This document shows positions 1 through 7,759 of a stretch of DNA of 64,000 bases, piece by piece (the first letter of the stretch is position 1; every line of letters begins with the position of its first letter). The notes beneath the pieces were generated by a model that was not told the origin of the DNA, did not search any database, and saw nothing but the letters and a program-made list of their open reading frames with translations. Both the position numbers and the translations under genes were made by a program. Source of the stretch: Caulobacter sp. (GTDB lineage: Bacteria > Pseudomonadota > Alphaproteobacteria > Caulobacterales > Caulobacteraceae); contig JAHBYC010000001.1 of assembly GCA_019636175.1 (NCBI GenBank), positions 141,786 to 205,785 of the forward strand, written 5' to 3'.

Positions 1-325
1 GCCGCAGATAGAGCTCATACAACTCCCTCAGCCGCTCCGCCGAACAACCCTTGGCCGACCCGGCCTTGCCCATGATGCTCAGCGCCCCGGCCCGGTCCTC
101 ATGGACCTCACTCTCCAGCAGCAGCTCCAACTCCGCCACGGGCATGGCCAGATAGCCTTCGGACACCTTGAACAGCGTCCCCATCTTCACCCCGATGAAG
201 ACGTCACCCTCGCCATAGTCCCCTTCGCCGGCCTTGAAGTAGCGCTGGATCTTGCGCAGCTCCTCGTCGGACTGGCGCCTCCGAAGCTCCGCTTGGAAGG
301 CCTTCGCCGTCTGATCCTGCGCCAT
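1..325 (-). CDS. DNA alkylation repair protein (AlkD/HEAT-repeat type), partial
   Basis: The start ATG is at 325 and the gene runs leftward off the window, so only the N-terminal 108 residues are visible. The stretch YFKAGEGDYGEGDVFIGVKM, followed by a helical repeat ending in a leucine- and glutamate-rich segment, matches the N terminus of the DNA alkylation repair family (Pfam DNA_alkylation). These are HEAT-like glycosylases acting on alkylated bases in the cytoplasm. The gene is divergent from recO with about 50 bp between starts, so two DNA repair genes share a control region. The family call comes from motif memory; the catalytic part lies outside the window. Confidence 0.75.
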   Translation of the reverse strand, partial: MAQDQTAKAFQAELRRRQSDEELRKIQRYFKAGEGDYGEGDVFIGVKMGTLFKVSEGYLAMPVAELELLLESEVHEDRAGALSIMGKAGSAKGCSAERLRELYELYLR

Positions 326-374
326 GCCACTCCGCCCCCGTGCATCGAGCCCCGACGCAGGCTATCTGCTCCTC

Positions 375-1106
375 ATGGAATGGGAAGACGACGCCTACAT
401 CCTTTCGGCCCGAAGCCATGGAGAGAGCGGGGCCATCGTCGACCTGCTGACCGAGACCCGGGGGCGGCACGCCGCGCATGTCGCCGGCGGCGCGTCGCGT
501 CGGATGCGGTCGCTGTTGCAGCCGGGGGTGAAGGTCATCGTCAGCTACAGGGCCCGGGTCGAGGGGCAGCTCGGCTCCGCCAGCCTGGAACCGATCGGCG
601 AGGGGCCGTCGGAACTGTTCGACGACCCGCTGGCGCTCAGCGGGCTGGCCGCGGCGGCGGCGGTCGCGGGCGGCGCCCTGCCGGAGCGCGAAGCCCATCC
701 CGGCGCCTTTCACGCTTTCGACGCCCTGATCGGGGCCCTCGGCATACCCGACGTCTGGCCGGCCATATTCGTGCAGTTCGAGGCCGGGCTGCTGCGGGAA
801 CTGGGGTTCGGTCTGGACCTTGGCAAATGCGCCGCGACCGGCGTGACCGAGGACCTGATCTGGGTCAGCCCGCGAACAGGCCGGGCGGTGTCGCGCGAGG
901 CGGGCGAGCCCTATGCCGACAGGCTGCTGGCCCTGCCGCCCTTCATGATCTCACCCCGCAATGGTCTGAGGGACGGAGACGTGCGGGACGGCTTCAGCCT
1001 GACGGGCCATTTCCTCGAACAGTTCGTCTTCGGCCCACTGAACAAACCGCTGCCGCCGGCCCGGGTCTGGCTTCTGGAGCGTCTGAGCGATGCGGGGCGG
1101 CTTTAG
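375..1106 (+). CDS. recO: DNA repair protein RecO
   Basis: This 243-residue protein begins MEWEDDAYILSARSHGE, the usual RecO start, with an N-terminal OB fold and a helical C-terminal part. RecO is a cytoplasmic mediator that works with RecR to load RecA onto SSB-coated single-stranded DNA in the RecF pathway. An in-frame start at 324 would add 17 residues but would overlap the divergent repair gene and is not part of the family pattern, so I chose 375. The length is normal. It is followed by a palindromic intergenic repeat and then parC on the same strand. Confidence 0.92.
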   Translation: MEWEDDAYILSARSHGESGAIVDLLTETRGRHAAHVAGGASRRMRSLLQPGVKVIVSYRARVEGQLGSASLEPIGEGPSELFDDPLALSGLAAAAAVAGGALPEREAHPGAFHAFDALIGALGIPDVWPAIFVQFEAGLLRELGFGLDLGKCAATGVTEDLIWVSPRTGRAVSREAGEPYADRLLALPPFMISPRNGLRDGDVRDGFSLTGHFLEQFVFGPLNKPLPPARVWLLERLSDAGRL

Positions 1107-1118
1107 GGCTGGCCGAGG

Positions 1119-1164
1119 ACCCCCTCAGTCGGCTTCGCCGACAGCTGCCCCAGAGGGGGAGCAG
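1119..1164. repeat. Intergenic palindromic repeat, CCCCCTCAGTCG family
   Basis: Between recO and parC lies CCCCCTCAGTCG, a short GGC-TTCG-CCG type hairpin, CCGACAGCT, and then GGGGGAGCAG. The outer CCCCCTC and GAGGGGG segments are complementary, so the unit folds back on itself. The same building blocks recur at 56739-56814, which makes this a dispersed repeat rather than a local hairpin. It may also act as a transcriptional boundary after recO. Confidence 0.7.
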
Positions 1165-1231
1165 TTGGGAGGGCGGCTGTGACTTCGAGCGCCCAAGCGC
1201 CTAGACTGGACGCAGTTGATTCTGGAACCGC

Positions 1232-3472
1232 ATGACCATCCACACCGCTCCTCCCGGTCCCGGCGACGGCGACCGCATTCTCGATGAGCCGCTGACCGAA
1301 GCCCTGTCGCGGCGCTATCTGGCCTACGCCCTCTCGACCATCACCGGCCGCGCCCTTCCGGACGTGCGCGACGGGCTCAAGCCCGTGCACCGTCGCCTGC
1401 TGTACGCCCTGCACGAGATGCGGCTCAATCCCAACGCCGCGGCGCGCAAATGCGCCAAGGTGGTCGGGGAGGTGATGGGTAACTTCCACCCGCACGGCGA
1501 CCAGGCCATCTATGACGCCCTGGTGCGGCTGGCCCAGTCGTTCAGCCAGCGCTATCCCCTGGTCGACGGCCAGGGCAATTTCGGCAACATCGACGGCGAT
1601 AACGCCGCCGCCATGCGTTACACCGAATGCCGGATGACCGAGGCGGCGTCGCTGCTGCTCGACGGCATCGACGAGAACGCGGTCGACTTCAAGCCGACCT
1701 ACGATGGCCAGGACGAAGAGCCTGCCGTCCTGCCGGCCGGTTTCCCAAACCTGCTCGCCAATGGCTCCAGCGGCATCGCCGTGGGTATGGCGACCTCAAT
1801 CCCGCCGCACAACGCCGGCGAGCTGATCGACGCCTGTCTGCTGCTGCTGCAACGACCTGACGCCACGACCGCCGACCTGATGGAGCGGGTGAAGGGGCCC
1901 GACTTCCCCACCGGCGGCATCATCGTCGAGCCGCAGCACAGCCTGCTGGAAACCTTCGAGACGGGTCGTGGCGGGGTCCGGCTGCGGGCGCGGTGGAGCA
2001 AGGAAGACACTGGCCGCGGCGGCTATGTGATCGTGATCACCGAGGTGCCGTATCAGGTCAAGAAGGCCGAACTGGTCGAGCAGCTGGCGGACCTGATCGA
2101 GAACAAGAAGGCGCCGCTGCTGGGCGACGTCCGGGACGAGAGCGCCGAGGACGTGCGGCTGGTGCTGGAGCCCAAGAACCGCAATGTCGAACCCGAAGTG
2201 CTGATGGAGAGCCTGTTCAAGCTCTCGGCGCTGGAAACGCGGTTCCCGGTCAACATGAATGTCCTCGACGCCCAGGGCACGCCCGGCGTCATGGGCCTCA
2301 AGCAGATCCTGCGGGCCTTCCTGGATCACCGGCGCGAGGTGCTGCTGCGGCGCGCGCGGTTCCGGCTCGAGAAGATCGAGGCCAGGCTGCACGTCCTGGA
2401 TGGCCTGCTGATCGCCTACCTCAATCTGGATGAGGTGATCCGCATCGTCCGCTACGAGGACGAGCCGAAGCAGAAGCTGATCGCCGCCTTTGACCTGTCG
2501 GACATCCAGGCCGACGCCATCCTCAACACCCGCCTGCGCCAGCTTGCCCGGCTGGAGGAGATGGAGATCCGCCGCGAGCATGCCGAGCTGGCCGAGGAAC
2601 GCGACGGCATCATGGCCATGCTGGCGTCGGAGGCGGCGCAGTGGAAGCTGGTCGGCGCCGGCCTGGCGGCGATGCGCGACGTGATCGGTGTCGGCACCGA
2701 GGTCGGCCGTCGCCGGACCGACTTCGCCGACGCCCCCGCCATCGATGTCGAGGCGGCCGCCGAGGCCTTCATTCCGCGCGAGCCGATCACGGTGATCCTG
2801 TCGGACAAGGGCTGGATCCGCGCCGCCAAGGGCCGGATCGATGATCCCTCCGAACTGAAATTCAAGGAAGGCGACAAGCTTGGCTTCATTGTTCCTGCGG
2901 AAACAACGGACAAGCTGCTGATCTTCGCGTCGGATGGCAGGTTCTTCACCGTCGATTGCAGCAAGCTGCCCGGCGCGCGGGGTCATGGCGAGCCGCTGCG
3001 GCTGATGGTCGATATCGATGACAATGTGAAGATCATCGACGTCTTCCCGCACAAGGCCGGTCGCAAGCGCGTGCTGGCCTCGAAGGAGGGCTATGGCTTC
3101 ATCATGCCCGAGGACGAGGCCCTGGCCTTCCGCAAGGCCGGCAAGCAGGTGCTCAATGGCACCGCCCTGGTCTCGCTGGAGGCCGACGGCGATCAGCTGG
3201 CGGTGGTCGGCGACAACGGCAAGATCCTGATCTATCCGCTTGAGGAACTTCCGGAAATGCCGCGGGGCAAGGGGGTCAAGCTGCAGTCCTATCGCGAGGG
3301 CGGACTGCGCGATGCGATGGTCTTCAAGGCCGAGTCCGGCGGCGGCTGGATCGACGCCGGCGGTCGCAATCGCGACTGGCCCGAGTGGCGCGACTGGATC
3401 GGCAAGCGGGCGGCGGCGGGCAAGATGGCGCCCCGGGGCTTCCCGGTGACCAAGCGCTTCCGGCCGAAATAG
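1232..3472 (+). CDS. parC: DNA topoisomerase IV subunit A
   Basis: This 746-residue ParC is the breakage-reunion subunit of topoisomerase IV, which decatenates sister chromosomes. The active tyrosine is Y130 in the AAAMRYTECRM motif, after the NFHPHGDQAIYDAL helix-turn-helix region, and beta-pinwheel repeats fill the last 250 residues. The pinwheel is shorter than in GyrA and there is no acidic GyrA-type tail, which supports ParC. Q91 and D95 occupy the places of the E. coli quinolone-region residues S80 and E84. The start at 1232 has only a weak ribosome-binding site (CTGGAA). Confidence 0.95.
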   Translation: MTIHTAPPGPGDGDRILDEPLTEALSRRYLAYALSTITGRALPDVRDGLKPVHRRLLYALHEMRLNPNAAARKCAKVVGEVMGNFHPHGDQAIYDALVRLAQSFSQRYPLVDGQGNFGNIDGDNAAAMRYTECRMTEAASLLLDGIDENAVDFKPTYDGQDEEPAVLPAGFPNLLANGSSGIAVGMATSIPPHNAGELIDACLLLLQRPDATTADLMERVKGPDFPTGGIIVEPQHSLLETFETGRGGVRLRARWSKEDTGRGGYVIVITEVPYQVKKAELVEQLADLIENKKAPLLGDVRDESAEDVRLVLEPKNRNVEPEVLMESLFKLSALETRFPVNMNVLDAQGTPGVMGLKQILRAFLDHRREVLLRRARFRLEKIEARLHVLDGLLIAYLNLDEVIRIVRYEDEPKQKLIAAFDLSDIQADAILNTRLRQLARLEEMEIRREHAELAEERDGIMAMLASEAAQWKLVGAGLAAMRDVIGVGTEVGRRRTDFADAPAIDVEAAAEAFIPREPITVILSDKGWIRAAKGRIDDPSELKFKEGDKLGFIVPAETTDKLLIFASDGRFFTVDCSKLPGARGHGEPLRLMVDIDDNVKIIDVFPHKAGRKRVLASKEGYGFIMPEDEALAFRKAGKQVLNGTALVSLEADGDQLAVVGDNGKILIYPLEELPEMPRGKGVKLQSYREGGLRDAMVFKAESGGGWIDAGGRNRDWPEWRDWIGKRAAAGKMAPRGFPVTKRFRPK

Positions 3473-3502
3473 CGGCTGATCGGGGTTGCGGTCGGGCCGC
3501 CA

Positions 3503-3799
3503 TCAGCGTCCGACCAGCTTTCCCATTGCATCAAGGTATTTGCCGAAGGCGGCGCGCCCCCTGGGCGTGATGCGCGCCTGGGTGAGCGGCTTCACACCGA
3601 CGAAGCTCTTTTCGATGTCGATATAGCCGGCGTCCTGGAGCTTCTTGAGGTGGATCGAGAGATTGCCCTGGGTCGCTTCCAGGACAGTCTTGAGTTCGGT
3701 AAAATCGGCGACCTCGGCGTCGGCGAGATAGGCCATGATCCCCAGGCGCAAGCGTCCGTGGATGACCTCGTCGATGCCGCCGATGTCGAACTTCGCCAT
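3503..3799 (-). CDS. Winged-helix transcriptional regulator (ArsR/MarR-like)
   Basis: This 98-residue protein has a recognisable winged helix: residues 14-27 form helix 1, FTELKTVLEATQGNLSIHLK the recognition region, and IDIEKSFVGVKPLTQARITP the wing. Small regulators of this type often bind DNA as dimers and are encoded with a membrane protein they control. It is the last gene of a three-gene minus-strand operon; its ATG overlaps the stop of the upstream membrane protein by one base (TGATG). It converges on parC with a 30-bp gap. The effector is unknown. It may bind the dyad in front of the operon at 5692-5714. Confidence 0.8.
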   Translation of the reverse strand: MAKFDIGGIDEVIHGRLRLGIMAYLADAEVADFTELKTVLEATQGNLSIHLKKLQDAGYIDIEKSFVGVKPLTQARITPRGRAAFGKYLDAMGKLVGR

Positions 3800-4413
3800 C
3801 AGTCGGCCTTGCCGCGCGCCATGGCGATGCCCGGCAGCATCATGAACATGACGAGGCAGACGCCGCAGATGACGAGATAGGCCCAGTGGCCGCGCGTCAG
3901 CCCCATGGCCGCGGCGCTGACGAACCAGCCGATTGCCGTGCCCAGCATCCACAGCCGCCGGCGCAGCTGCCAGGCGGCGAACCAGGCTCCGCCCAGCACC
4001 GCGAAGACCACGGCGGGATAGAACAGCCAGATGCGGAAGTCCTTCGACACGAGGGACGCCGGCAGGAAGATGATCAGGAACACCAGGTTGCACAGGCCGG
4101 TGGCGCTGAAGATGGCGTTGACCGCCCGGCCGGTGGTGCCCTTCGGCTTGGCCCGCTTGCCGCCCGTGATGATGGCCCAGGTCAGGTAGGTCAGGAACAC
4201 CACCGTCGGGCCGAACATGCACAGGAGGATGACCAGGTCGGGCGGGTTGAAGCCCAGAATCTGGGCCCCGTGGAACAGGATCTGCAGGCCGTAGACGCCG
4301 CCGCCGACGGCGAACAGGCGGCCGGCGAAGCGCCAGACATCGCCGCCGCTGTCATGACCGACCAGGGTCTTGATGTAGGCGAGGTCCTCGCGGGCGGAGT
4401 CGGCGTCGGTCAT
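3799..4413 (-). CDS. Six-helix integral membrane protein of unknown function
   Basis: The protein has 204 residues with about six hydrophobic segments after a soluble N terminus (TDADSAREDLAYIKTLVGHD). No catalytic motif is visible. It sits between an acyltransferase 3 gene and a winged-helix regulator, joined to both by TGATG stop/start overlaps, so the three are very probably co-translated. Membrane proteins paired with a winged-helix gene are common in Caulobacterales and Sphingomonadales, and I infer a role as a sensor or partner of the regulator. The start at 4413 is fixed by the overlap with the upstream gene. Confidence 0.75.
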   Translation of the reverse strand: MTDADSAREDLAYIKTLVGHDSGGDVWRFAGRLFAVGGGVYGLQILFHGAQILGFNPPDLVILLCMFGPTVVFLTYLTWAIITGGKRAKPKGTTGRAVNAIFSATGLCNLVFLIIFLPASLVSKDFRIWLFYPAVVFAVLGGAWFAAWQLRRRLWMLGTAIGWFVSAAAMGLTRGHWAYLVICGVCLVMFMMLPGIAMARGKAD

Positions 4414-5639
4414 CAGGCGATTCCTTGTTGAGTTAGGGCCTGCATCGAGGGTTGAGGCTTCGCACGCCAGGGGATGCGGCGTCCATTGAGCAGCCAGCCC
4501 AAGTGGGTGTGGCGAACCAGCAGTTCGTAGGTGACGAAAGCGGGGATCAGGGTCCCGGCCAGGACCAGGCCGTACTTGACCGGCCAGGCCATAGGAGCGT
4601 CGCGCAGCAGGACGTGCAGGGCCATGACCAGCGGGATGTGGACGATGTAGACCCAGTAGCTGGCGTCGGCGACGTAGCGCCGCAACGGGCTGTGGCCGGA
4701 CAGGAAGGTCAGGGCCGCGCCAATCAGGCCGAAGGTCCAGCACCAGATCGAGAGGGCGTAGAGGGCGCTGAAAGCGGCGCGCTGGGTGTCATCGGCCATC
4801 GGGGTGAAGATCGGTGTCCCGCGCACCATCAGATAGGCCGCCGTGGTCGCGGCGACGGCGACGACCAGGTTCAGCGCCCAGCGGCCGGTGAAGGCATTGA
4901 TCTGCCCGTCCTGCCGCTGGATCAGCCAGCCGAAGGTGAAGGCGGCGCCATAGGCGGTCAGGGCGATGGCGCCGGGGATCAGCGACTGGTCCGGCGTCGG
5001 AATGCCAACCCATGCCATCAGGTCGCTCTTCAGCCACAGCGCCACGGAGACGGGCGCGGCGAGGATCACCGGGCCGACGATGCTGCGGGTCAGGAAGCCG
5101 ACCAGGCCGTCGACCAGCCGGGCGACATGGCCGCCGCGGTCCAGCAGCTTGCCCAACCCCCGCAGGACCAGCATCGCGGGGTAGAACAGCAGCAGCACCC
5201 ACAGGAACCACAGGTGGGTCAGGGGGAAGGCCGTCGGGGTAATGGCCGGCGGGGGCGGGGCGTTCTTTGGGATGCCGCCCAGGGTCTCGATGGTGTTCCA
5301 GACCAGCACCGCGATGATGGCCATCAGCACCATCGGCCAGAAGATGGCCAGCGGGGCGGCGATGCGCCTGGCCCGATCAACGATGAAGCCGCCGACCCCA
5401 CGCCGCTCCAGCAGCAGGCGGCCAAAATAGCCGGCGATCAGGAAGAAGACGGTCATCCTGAAGATGTGCAGGGTGAAAAAGGTCGCGGCCATGACCTCGC
5501 TGCGCTGTTCGTCCATGACGATCCAGGCCTGCGGGCCGGGCAGGAAGGACATGGTGGCGTGGAAGGCCACGCCCAGCAGCAGGGCAAATCCCCGGACGGC
5601 GTCCAGGGCGTGAAGGCGTTCAGTCGGCGCCGGGTTCAT
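4413..5639 (-). CDS. Acyltransferase 3 family membrane protein (OpgC-like)
   Basis: The protein has 408 residues and about ten membrane segments. The N terminus, LHALDAVRGFALLLGVAFH, is the hallmark of acyltransferase 3 proteins, with the catalytic-type histidine in VAFH and a conserved arginine after the third segment. The family moves acyl groups onto glucans, O-antigen or other extracellular sugars. The loop FLIAGYFGRLLLERRG resembles the OpgC branch, which succinylates periplasmic glucans, but the substrate cannot be read from sequence. It is the first gene of the three-gene operon and lies divergent from a serine hydrolase gene. Confidence 0.82.
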   Translation of the reverse strand: MNPAPTERLHALDAVRGFALLLGVAFHATMSFLPGPQAWIVMDEQRSEVMAATFFTLHIFRMTVFFLIAGYFGRLLLERRGVGGFIVDRARRIAAPLAIFWPMVLMAIIAVLVWNTIETLGGIPKNAPPPPAITPTAFPLTHLWFLWVLLLFYPAMLVLRGLGKLLDRGGHVARLVDGLVGFLTRSIVGPVILAAPVSVALWLKSDLMAWVGIPTPDQSLIPGAIALTAYGAAFTFGWLIQRQDGQINAFTGRWALNLVVAVAATTAAYLMVRGTPIFTPMADDTQRAAFSALYALSIWCWTFGLIGAALTFLSGHSPLRRYVADASYWVYIVHIPLVMALHVLLRDAPMAWPVKYGLVLAGTLIPAFVTYELLVRHTHLGWLLNGRRIPWRAKPQPSMQALTQQGIA

Positions 5640-5691
5640 GGCGAAAGCTCCAGAGACGCCCCTCCGGCGTCACAGGGGCCTCTTTTAGCAG

Positions 5692-5714
5692 ACAAGTTTG
5701 AAATGTAAACAAGT
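5692..5714. promoter_or_regulatory. AT-rich dyad in divergent promoter region (candidate operator)
   Basis: Inside a very GC-rich window there is a short AT-rich island with the dyad GTTTGAAATGTAAAC (5696-5710), flanked by two direct copies of ACAAGT. It lies 53 bases before the acyltransferase start and about 90 bases before the serine hydrolase start. This is where an operator for the divergent pair would be expected. The winged-helix protein encoded at the end of the acyltransferase operon is the obvious candidate ligand, but that is inference. Confidence 0.4.
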
Positions 5715-5803
5715 CTATCAGGTCCGCGTCGCCTTGCCGCCGCCGGAACGGCGGTTACTCTTGTGGACAAGGCCGCAAAGGCCAATGGGGATGGGGATTG
5801 GCG

Positions 5804-7105
5804 ATGACGTTCAGGAAATCACTGCTGGCGGCGCTGGCCGCCGGCGCTTTGCTGGCTGGACAGGGGGCGAGCCCGGTTCTGGCCCAGGTCAAGCCAGCGG
5901 TTCTGGCGCCGGTGAAGCCCGAGTCGGTCGGCTTCTCCTCTGAGCGGCTCGCCAAACTGGACGCCAGCATGAAGGCCCTGGTCGACCAGGGGCGGGTCCC
6001 CGGGGTGGTCACCTACGTCGCCCGGCACGGCAAGGTCGTGCACTACAGCATCTACGGCAAGGCGGACCTGGAGACTGGGGCGCCGCTGACCGAGGACACC
6101 ATCTTCCGCATGTACAGCCAGACCAAGCCGGTCACCGGCGTGGCGATGATGATCCTGTTCGAGGAAGGCAGGTGGAAGCTGGATGACCCGGTCACCAAAT
6201 ATGTGCCGGAGTTCAAATCGCTGAAGGTTTTCAAGGGCCTGGACGACAAGGGTGAACCCATCCTGGAGCCCGTGGCCCGTTCGGCCACCATGCGCGAACT
6301 GATGAGCCACACGGCCGGCTTCGCCTACGGCCTGGTCATCGACAACCCGGTCGACAAGGCCTATCGCGACTCCCGTCTTCTGGGCTCGAAGACCCTGCAG
6401 GACATGGTGGACGAAGCCGCCAGGCTGCCGCTCGCCAGCCAGCCGGGCGAACGCTGGAAGTATTCGATCGCGGTCGATGTGCAGGGCTACATCATCGAGA
6501 AACTGTCGGGCCAGTCGCTGCCGGACTTCATGCAGAGCCGAATTTTCGGGCCGCTGGGCATGAAGGACACCGCCTTCTATGTGCCGGATGACAAGAAGGC
6601 GCGCCAGGCCTCGCTCTACACCTACAACCGGACCGGCCAGATCATTCCAGCCGACGGCTTCATGGTTCTGGATGTGAGCAAACCGCCGACGGCCGCGTCG
6701 GGCGGCGGCGGCCTGATGTCGACGGTGGCCGACTACGCCCGTTTCGCCCAGATGCTGGCCAATGGCGGGGAACTGGGCGGCGTTCGAATCCTCGCGCCCT
6801 CGACGATCAGGCTGATGGCCAGCAACCACCTGACCGACGAGCAACTGGCCAGCCAGCCCCTGGGCCCGGGCGTCGGCTTCGGGCTCGACGTGTCCGTGGT
6901 GATGGATCCGGCCAGGGCGGGCACGCCGGCCGGCAAGGGCAGCTACAGCTGGGGCGGGGCGGCCGGCACCTGGTTCTGGGTCGATCCGGAGAACGACATG
7001 ATCGTGCTGGGGATGATCCAGGTGCTGGGCGGCGGCGGGGCCCTGCGGCTCGATGACCTCAGCCAGCAGATGATCTATTCGGCCCTGGTCGATCCGTCGA
7101 AATAG
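5804..7105 (+). CDS. Exported serine hydrolase, class C beta-lactamase/esterase fold
   Basis: The precursor has 433 residues with a Sec-type signal peptide ending near LAQ (residue 28). The nucleophile motif is S105-Q-T-K108 in FRMYSQTKPV, followed by a YSI tyrosine motif and a WGGAAGTWFWVDP segment in place of the usual KTG box. These features match the beta-lactamase-related serine hydrolases (family VIII esterases, EstB type), which mostly hydrolyse esters rather than beta-lactams. A TTG six bases upstream is possible, but the ATG at 5804 follows the GGGGATGGGG purine tract. A paralogue lies at 48313-49545 and shares the SxTKP and tyrosine regions. Confidence 0.85.
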   Translation: MTFRKSLLAALAAGALLAGQGASPVLAQVKPAVLAPVKPESVGFSSERLAKLDASMKALVDQGRVPGVVTYVARHGKVVHYSIYGKADLETGAPLTEDTIFRMYSQTKPVTGVAMMILFEEGRWKLDDPVTKYVPEFKSLKVFKGLDDKGEPILEPVARSATMRELMSHTAGFAYGLVIDNPVDKAYRDSRLLGSKTLQDMVDEAARLPLASQPGERWKYSIAVDVQGYIIEKLSGQSLPDFMQSRIFGPLGMKDTAFYVPDDKKARQASLYTYNRTGQIIPADGFMVLDVSKPPTAASGGGGLMSTVADYARFAQMLANGGELGGVRILAPSTIRLMASNHLTDEQLASQPLGPGVGFGLDVSVVMDPARAGTPAGKGSYSWGGAAGTWFWVDPENDMIVLGMIQVLGGGGALRLDDLSQQMIYSALVDPSK

Positions 7106-7168
7106 CCGCCGCGCGACAGCCTCTACTCAGCGGGCGGCGGATCAGCTAGCCTCCCGCCCAAAGCCGGA

Positions 7169-7750
7169 ATGGAGCCTGCCGTGATCACCCTGATCATCAT
7201 TCTCGTCGTTGTCGTGGTCGCTGGTTTCATCGTGATGGGCGTCTACAACCGCCTGGTCGCGCTGAACGCCCGGTCGGATCAGGCGTTCGCCGACATCGAC
7301 GTCCAGCTCAAGCAGCGTCGCGATCTGGTGCCCAATCTGGTGGAAACCGTGAAGGGCTACGCCACCCACGAGAAGGGCACGCTGGAAGCGGTCGTGGCGG
7401 CGCGCAATGCAGCGGCCTCCGCCGGCTCGGTGGAGGACAAGGTCCAGGCCGAGACCGCCCTGACCGGCGCCCTGCGGCAGCTTTTCGCTCTGTCGGAGGC
7501 CTATCCCGACCTGAAGGCCAACCAGAACTTCCTCAGCCTGCAGTCGGAACTGGCCGATCTGGAGAACAAGCTGGCGGCCTCGCGCCGGTTCTTCAACAGC
7601 GCCGTCACCGAGTTCAACGCCGCCCGGCGGGCCTTCCCGGCGGTGGTCTTCGCCGGCATGTTCGGTTTCGCCAGTGATCGCACCCTTTACAACGTCGGCG
7701 TCGAGTCCCGCGCCGCGATGGACGCGGCGGCGCCCTCCGTGCAGTTCTAG
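7169..7750 (+). CDS. lemA: LemA family protein
   Basis: The protein has 193 residues: one N-terminal membrane helix (residues 5-25) and then a long helical bundle beginning YNRLVALNARSDQAFADIDV, the LemA signature. It ends with FNAARRAFPAVVFAGMFGF, also typical. LemA proteins are membrane-anchored with the bundle outside the membrane, and their role is poorly known. In many bacteria lemA is followed by an HtpX/M48 protease gene, as here with a 9-bp gap, so the two probably form one operon and work together on membrane proteins. Confidence 0.92.
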   Translation: MEPAVITLIIILVVVVVAGFIVMGVYNRLVALNARSDQAFADIDVQLKQRRDLVPNLVETVKGYATHEKGTLEAVVAARNAAASAGSVEDKVQAETALTGALRQLFALSEAYPDLKANQNFLSLQSELADLENKLAASRRFFNSAVTEFNAARRAFPAVVFAGMFGFASDRTLYNVGVESRAAMDAAAPSVQF

Positions 7751-7759
7751 GGGCGTCTG

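Noticed and set aside
324-374. Upstream start for recO
   Set aside because: The extra residues MPLRPRASSPDAGYLLL are not part of RecO proteins, and the start would overlap the divergent repair gene.
4452-5708. 418-codon open frame opposite the acyltransferase gene
   Set aside because: The translation is mostly Gly, Asp, Gln and Ala and has no motifs; the minus strand encodes a clear membrane acyltransferase.
6782-6791. GTTCGAATCC, resembling a tRNA T-loop
   Set aside because: It lies inside the serine hydrolase coding sequence (GGVRILAP), with no acceptor, D or anticodon stems around it.
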